In this document: positions 14,098 through 18,224 of the stretch, in pieces
How the letters are laid out: every line of letters begins with the position of its first letter
Position numbering within the stretch: the stretch's first letter is position 1
Source of the DNA: Erysipelotrichaceae bacterium
GTDB lineage: Bacteria > Bacillota_I > Bacilli_A > Erysipelotrichales > Erysipelotrichaceae
DNA length: 18,224 nucleotides
Reading direction: 5' to 3'
NCBI GenBank assembly: GCA_003510215.1
Contig: DOKQ01000079.1
Location: 1 to 18,224 of the forward strand
Program-made: the position numbers and the translations under genes
The notes under the pieces: generated by a model
Databases searched by the model: none
Seen by the model: only the letters and a program-made list of their open reading frames with translations
What the model was told of the DNA's origin: nothing

Positions 14098-14835
14098 ATG
14101 ATAAGTTATGTTCAAGAAATTCTAAGTGAGATCCATGAGTATATCGAAAAAAAGAATCCATCTTTGGCACTGGCACTGATTGAAAAAGAGTTAAGTATGC
14201 CGTATGTGCCCGTGGAGTTGGAGAAAGAACTACTTGATCTTCGAAGTCATCTTCGAAGTGAGTTGCATCAAAGCAAAAAAGTTGTAATGGACTCGAAGGA
14301 TTTGATACGGATGCTTTATCAGGATGATACACACACTCTTATGGCCATGCATCAGTTGTCCACAAGCAATCTTCGAAACTATGTGGATGACATTCAGACC
14401 TTTCTGTTGGATGCATCGGTGATTTATTGGAGAAAAGCTCTGATGATTGAACTTCTCGCTTCTCAACAAATCACAGAGACCATGCAACTGGTGGATGATC
14501 AGGGATTGATGTTTGAGTTTGTTCCTATCTATATAGAAATACCTACTGAATCCGATGGCTATCTGGGTGCCATAAGATATCTGGATGATTGGCTGGAAAA
14601 TGACAATCCATCGATGCTTGCTCTTTGCAAACAGCTTTTATTGCAGGACTGTACGCTTCAACTTCCACTTTCCTATAGTGAGGAAGAAAGCCTGTATCTG
14701 GCGGCTTCTGTCTTTAAAACAGTGTTAGAGGCATTTGGGGATGTAAAACAGTGGCAAAGCTTTGCGAAACAACATAAAATAGAGGAGCAAAGATGTTGGA
14801 ACATCGAATCGATACCCGATGTTAGCACTCATTAG
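14098..14835 (+). CDS. Predicted helical protein upstream of tig, function unknown
   Basis: The 245-residue protein is nearly all helical by pattern and acidic, with TPR-like helix pairs such as EIHEYIEKKNPSLALALIEK (11-30). No transmembrane segment, signal peptide or catalytic motif is visible. The layout resembles DUF3196/TPR-like proteins known from Mollicutes and Erysipelotrichia, but I hold this only as a possibility. The start at 14098 has GGAGG at 14083-14087. A closer ATG at 14093 is out of frame. It is preceded by the MFS terminator, and no convincing promoter is visible in between. Its last codons contain the left arm of the CIRCE operator of tig, so HrcA binding could also act as a roadblock to its transcript. 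Confidence 0.75.
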   Translation: MISYVQEILSEIHEYIEKKNPSLALALIEKELSMPYVPVELEKELLDLRSHLRSELHQSKKVVMDSKDLIRMLYQDDTHTLMAMHQLSTSNLRNYVDDIQTFLLDASVIYWRKALMIELLASQQITETMQLVDDQGLMFEFVPIYIEIPTESDGYLGAIRYLDDWLENDNPSMLALCKQLLLQDCTLQLPLSYSEEESLYLAASVFKTVLEAFGDVKQWQSFAKQHKIEEQRCWNIESIPDVSTH

Positions 14836-14848
14836 TTGACAGTGCTAA
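14822..14848 (+). promoter_or_regulatory. CIRCE operator (HrcA binding site)
   Basis: TTAGCACTC (14822-14830), 9 nt, CAGTGCTAA (14840-14848). The CIRCE consensus is TTAGCACTC-N9-GAGTGCTAA, so only one of 18 arm positions differs. It overlaps the -35 box of the tig promoter and the 3' end of the upstream gene. Confidence 0.93.
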
Positions 14849-14863
14849 CAATTATGGTATAAT
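14836..14863 (+). promoter_or_regulatory. tig promoter
   Basis: TTGACA (14836-14841), 16 bp, TATAAT (14858-14863), preceded by TGG as an extended -10. Both boxes are perfect. The -35 box lies inside the CIRCE element, so HrcA would exclude RNA polymerase. Confidence 0.88.
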
Positions 14864-14894
14864 GTACATGCTAAAAAAATTAATGGAGGAAACT

Positions 14895-16169
14895 ATGAAA
14901 GCAACTTGGAGTCTAAAAGAAAAATCAACTGGAGAATTAAAAGTTACCGTCAGTGGTGACGCTTGGGTAAATGCGCAGGAAAAAGCGTTTGAAAAACTTG
15001 CGAAGAATGTGGAAATTGATGGCTTCCGCAAAGGATCTGCACCAAAGGCCTTGGTCAAAAAGCAAATCCGTGAACAAAGCATCTTAATGGAAGCTGTGGA
15101 TATCGTTGCAAACGATGCTTACACATTTGGTCTTCAAGATCAGGATGTTACTCCAATTGCTCGTCCAACACTGGATTTGGAAACCTTAACTGCTGAAGCC
15201 GCAACGCTGATATTCCTAGTTACTGTCAATCCAGAAGTCACTTTGGGTCAATATAAAGGACTTGAAGTTACGAAAGGATATGTAACTGTCGATGAAGATG
15301 AAGTGAGTGAACGTTTAAATAAAATGCGTGAGGAATATGCGGAACTGTTAGTTAAAGAAGAAGGAACCGTTGAAGTTGGTGATACAGCTGTTATTGATTT
15401 CGAAGGATTTAAAGATGGCGAATCGTTTGAAGGTGGTAAAGGTGAAAATCATCCACTGGAAATCGGATCCAATAGCTTTATTCCAGGTTTTGAAGAAGCA
15501 CTTGTCGGTTTGGCTACCGGGGAAGAAAAAGATGTTAACGTTACATTCCCTGAAAGCTATCAGGCTGAGCATCTTGCAGGACAACCTGTAACTTTCAAAG
15601 TAAAAGTTCATGAAATCAAAACACGTCAGCTACCTGAATTGAATGATGAGTTTGTTAAGGATTTGAATCAGGAAGGTGTTGAAACACTTGAGCAGCTGAA
15701 GGAAAAAGTGACTCATGAGTTAACACATGAAAAAGAACATCAGGTGGAAGATGCATTTGACAACGAAGTCTTAGGCAAAGTTGTGGAAGCTTCTTCAGTA
15801 GAAATTCCTCAAGTGATGATTGATGAAGAAACCGAAGCCATGTTTGAAGATTTCAAACGTCGTCTTCAGTCTCAAGGCTTCACCATGGAACTGTATGCTC
15901 AAGTAACAGGACAAGATGAAGCGTTCTTGAAGGAACAAATTAGTAAAGATGCTGAAAGCAAAGTAAAAGTACGTTTAGTATTAAATGCGGTTGCTAAAGC
16001 TGAGAATTTAGATGCGAACGAAGAAGAGATTGAGGCAGAATTTGCTCAAATCGCGACAGCGTATAACCTTGAAGTAGCAAAAGTGAAAGAACTGGTTGCA
16101 CCAGAATCCATCGCTTATGACCTTCGCTTGAAGAAAGCCTTCGATTTCATCAAAGAATCAGTTCAATAA
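14895..16169 (+). CDS. tig: Trigger factor (ribosome-associated chaperone / prolyl isomerase)
   Basis: This 424-residue protein binds the ribosome exit tunnel and shields nascent chains. The N-terminal domain carries the ribosome-docking signature GFRKGSAPK at 43-51. The FKBP-type isomerase domain spans about 158-240 (VGDTAVIDFEGFKDGE, then IPGFEEALVG and TFKVKVHEIK). The helical chaperone arms fill the rest. The length matches the family (about 425-435 aa). The start is 14895 because GGAGGA lies 4 nt upstream. The in-frame ATG at 14862 sits within the -10 box and the one at 14868 lacks a ribosome binding site. Expression should respond to heat or misfolding through the CIRCE element, an uncommon arrangement for this gene as far as I know. 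It is followed by lon on the same strand. Confidence 0.97.
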   Translation: MKATWSLKEKSTGELKVTVSGDAWVNAQEKAFEKLAKNVEIDGFRKGSAPKALVKKQIREQSILMEAVDIVANDAYTFGLQDQDVTPIARPTLDLETLTAEAATLIFLVTVNPEVTLGQYKGLEVTKGYVTVDEDEVSERLNKMREEYAELLVKEEGTVEVGDTAVIDFEGFKDGESFEGGKGENHPLEIGSNSFIPGFEEALVGLATGEEKDVNVTFPESYQAEHLAGQPVTFKVKVHEIKTRQLPELNDEFVKDLNQEGVETLEQLKEKVTHELTHEKEHQVEDAFDNEVLGKVVEASSVEIPQVMIDEETEAMFEDFKRRLQSQGFTMELYAQVTGQDEAFLKEQISKDAESKVKVRLVLNAVAKAENLDANEEEIEAEFAQIATAYNLEVAKVKELVAPESIAYDLRLKKAFDFIKESVQ

Positions 16170-16188
16170 GACGCTCTGCGTCTTTTTT
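16168..16188 (+). terminator. Hairpin terminator/attenuator between tig and lon
   Basis: AAGACGC (16168-16174), loop TCT, GCGTCTT (16178-16184), with T6 ending at 16188. It begins within the tig stop codon. Only 21 nt separate it from the lon ATG, leaving no space for a lon promoter, so lon depends on readthrough or on a promoter inside tig. Confidence 0.82.
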
Positions 16189-16209
16189 ACCACCTAAAGG
16201 AGGGTCGTT

Positions 16210-18224
16210 ATGGAAAACGAAAAAATTGAAGTTAGCGTTCCGGTGATATGTACCCGTGGTATCGTGGTATTCCCGAATCAGGACATCATGATCGAAGTCG
16301 GTCGTGAAAAAAGTGTGAACGCTGTGGAGGAATCCAATACTTATTTTAACGGCCATGTGTGGCTGGTAAGTCAGAAGGATATCCTTGTGGATGAACCACA
16401 TGAAGAAGATTTATTTACATTCGGAACCTTATGCCGAATCAAGAATATTAAACGTAAGGAAGGATTTTTGCGAGTAACATTTACAGGAATGCAACGGGCT
16501 AAACTCGAACGCATGACGGAAGATGACCGTATGTTCTTTGCGACCATTCTGCCTCAGGAAGATGTGACTGGCGATGCCATGGAAGAAATGGCACTGATTC
16601 GTCGCATCGCCAAAGAGTTGGAAAATGTGGCTGCGTCGAACTTGAGTTTCCCAACGGAAATGATTAACCAATTGACCAAAGGAGTTTCTGCGGTCCAGCT
16701 GGCTGATCAGTTTGCCCAGTTTTTCCCATTGCCACTATCCAAGAAACAAGCGTTGCTTGAAACACTGGATGTAAACAAACGTTTATTAACGATTATTGAA
16801 GAACTTCAAACGGAGAAAGAACTTTCGACGATTGAACAGGATATCAATGAAAAAGTAAAGGAACGAATTGAAGACAACCAACGCGAATATTATCTGCGTG
16901 AAAAACTACGTGCAATCAAGGAAGAACTTGGGGATGTGGCTCCACGCGATGATGATGCGGAGGAAATTCGTCGCATCATTGAGGAAAATCCTTATCCTGA
17001 TAACATTAAGCAAAAGGCGTTGGAAGAATTATCCCGCTACGAAATGTTGCCACAGGCATCAGGGGAATCCGGAGTCATCCGTACCTACCTTGACTGGTTG
17101 TTGAAAACACCTTGGTGGCAGGAAACTAATGACAATGAAGATCTTAAAGCTGTTCGTGCTGTTTTAGATTCGGATCACTTTGGACTTGAAAAGGTTAAAG
17201 ATCGCATTATGGAGTATCTGGCAGTTAAAAATATGACGAAATCACTGAATGCACCGATTCTGTGCCTTGTAGGGCCTCCAGGTGTCGGTAAAACATCCCT
17301 GGCTAAGTCCATTGCCAGTGCACTAGAACGTAAGTTTATCAAGGCATCTCTAGGTGGTGTCCGCGATGAAGCGGAAATCCGTGGTCACCGTCGTACCTAT
17401 CTTGGATCTATGCCTGGTCGTGTGATTCAAGGTATGAAAAAGGCAGGCGTGGTCAATCCGTTGTTCTTAATTGATGAAATCGATAAGATGGCTTCAGATT
17501 ACAAAGGCGATCCATCAAGTGCGATGCTTGAAGTTCTTGACCCTGAGCAAAACAGCCTGTTCTCCGATCACTATCTGGAAGAACCGTATGATTTGTCCAA
17601 AGTCATGTTTATTGCAACCGCTAACTACCTGGAAAATATTCCGGTTGCTTTAAGAGACCGTTTGGAAATTATTCAACTGTCTTCCTATACTGAGGAAGAA
17701 AAGATGAATATTGCGAAGAATCATCTAATTTTAAAGCAAACTGAGGCCAATGGTCTTAAAGCGAAGCAAATGAAAATTGCGGATGAGGAGCTTCTGTATC
17801 TGATTCGCCACTATACCCGAGAAGCGGGTGTGAGACAATTGGAACGTGTTATCGCTTCTCTATGTCGCAAGAGTGTTTTGGCCATTTTAAAGGATGGCAA
17901 AAAATCAATTAAGATAACTGAAAAACTCATCCAGGAATGGTTGGGTAAGGAAATCTATGAGTTCGGTAAAAAAGAGGCAGGAAATCAGGTCGGTGTGGTT
18001 ACTGGTTTGGCATATACTTCCTTTGGTGGCGATGTACTTCCTGTTGAAGTGACAACCTTTGAAGGTAAAGGTCGTCTTATCCTTACAGGGAAACTTGGGG
18101 ATGTGATGAAAGAATCCGCCGAAATTGCTTATGGCTTTGTAAAGAGTCATGCAAAAACATTTGAGATTGAACCAAAATTCTTTGAATCTCATGATATTCA
18201 TATTCACGTACCTGAAGGGGCTGT
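16210..18224 (+). CDS. lon: ATP-dependent protease Lon, 3' end outside window
   Basis: Lon degrades misfolded and regulatory proteins in the cytoplasm. The first 671 codons are present. The N-terminal substrate-binding domain starts VPVICTRGIVVFPNQDIMIE, and a helical region follows with YYLREKLRAIKEELG. The AAA+ module has Walker A GPPGVGKT at 355-362 and Walker B LFLIDEID at 418-425. The start of the protease domain is TGLAYTSFGGDVLPVEV near 598-614. The sequence ends at HIHVPEGA, a few residues before where the catalytic serine motif is expected, so activity cannot be judged. The start has AGGAGGG upstream at 16198-16204. It lies 40 nt after tig, beyond a hairpin. Grouping with tig makes a protein quality-control unit. 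Confidence 0.97.
   Translation, partial: MENEKIEVSVPVICTRGIVVFPNQDIMIEVGREKSVNAVEESNTYFNGHVWLVSQKDILVDEPHEEDLFTFGTLCRIKNIKRKEGFLRVTFTGMQRAKLERMTEDDRMFFATILPQEDVTGDAMEEMALIRRIAKELENVAASNLSFPTEMINQLTKGVSAVQLADQFAQFFPLPLSKKQALLETLDVNKRLLTIIEELQTEKELSTIEQDINEKVKERIEDNQREYYLREKLRAIKEELGDVAPRDDDAEEIRRIIEENPYPDNIKQKALEELSRYEMLPQASGESGVIRTYLDWLLKTPWWQETNDNEDLKAVRAVLDSDHFGLEKVKDRIMEYLAVKNMTKSLNAPILCLVGPPGVGKTSLAKSIASALERKFIKASLGGVRDEAEIRGHRRTYLGSMPGRVIQGMKKAGVVNPLFLIDEIDKMASDYKGDPSSAMLEVLDPEQNSLFSDHYLEEPYDLSKVMFIATANYLENIPVALRDRLEIIQLSSYTEEEKMNIAKNHLILKQTEANGLKAKQMKIADEELLYLIRHYTREAGVRQLERVIASLCRKSVLAILKDGKKSIKITEKLIQEWLGKEIYEFGKKEAGNQVGVVTGLAYTSFGGDVLPVEVTTFEGKGRLILTGKLGDVMKESAEIAYGFVKSHAKTFEIEPKFFESHDIHIHVPEGA

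Overview
The window is an ordinary-looking chromosomal segment of a low-to-medium GC Gram-positive bacterium (Bacillota). The reasons are RNase HIII, MutS2, CvpA and UvrC side by side, a glutamate racemase followed by a YsnB-type phosphoesterase, strong GGAGG ribosome binding sites, consensus SigA promoters and a CIRCE operator. TGA is a stop and TGG codes for Trp, so the code is standard. The gene set, including a trigger-factor neighbour that may resemble DUF3196, is suggestive of the Erysipelotrichia. That placement is an inference, not something the sequence proves.

Layout. (1) 2-469: C-terminal end of an MFS-type membrane protein, convergent with rnhC (493-1413, minus) and separated from it by a shared hairpin terminator. 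(2) 1495-7436: a tight plus-strand cluster cvpA, mutS2, uvrC, murI, YsnB-type phosphoesterase, with overlapping or nearly touching genes and one visible promoter. It joins DNA repair/translation quality genes to D-glutamate supply for peptidoglycan. (3) 7544-8218: an AT-rich toxin-antitoxin pair of the HigBA type (Gp49-like toxin, XRE antitoxin). Its promoter carries a perfect palindrome, and the toxin frame is broken at an A7 run while the family-typical C-terminus stays intact in the -1 frame. (4) 8391-8467: tRNA-Arg(TCT) with its own promoter and terminator, followed by a small minus-strand membrane protein. (5) 9067-11153: pseudouridine breakdown operon psuK (with an N-terminal winged helix) and psuG. 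(6) 11207-11644: a flavodoxin-fold-like protein. (7) 11699-14036: a four-gene operon of a 92-aa protein, a DUF2089 zinc-ribbon/HTH protein, a SHOCT-like/YvlB-type protein and an MFS transporter. The first three share sequence modules. (8) 14098-14835: an unrecognised helical protein. (9) 14822-18224: CIRCE-controlled trigger factor (tig), then, after an intergenic hairpin, lon, which is cut by the window end just before its catalytic serine.

The most interesting points are the toxin frameshift at an A AAA AAA G site, the CIRCE element on the tig promoter (with a potential attenuator before lon), and the small operon of related DUF2089/SHOCT-like proteins with an exporter-like MFS protein. I saw no CRISPR array, insertion sequence, prophage or other clearly new multi-gene defence system.
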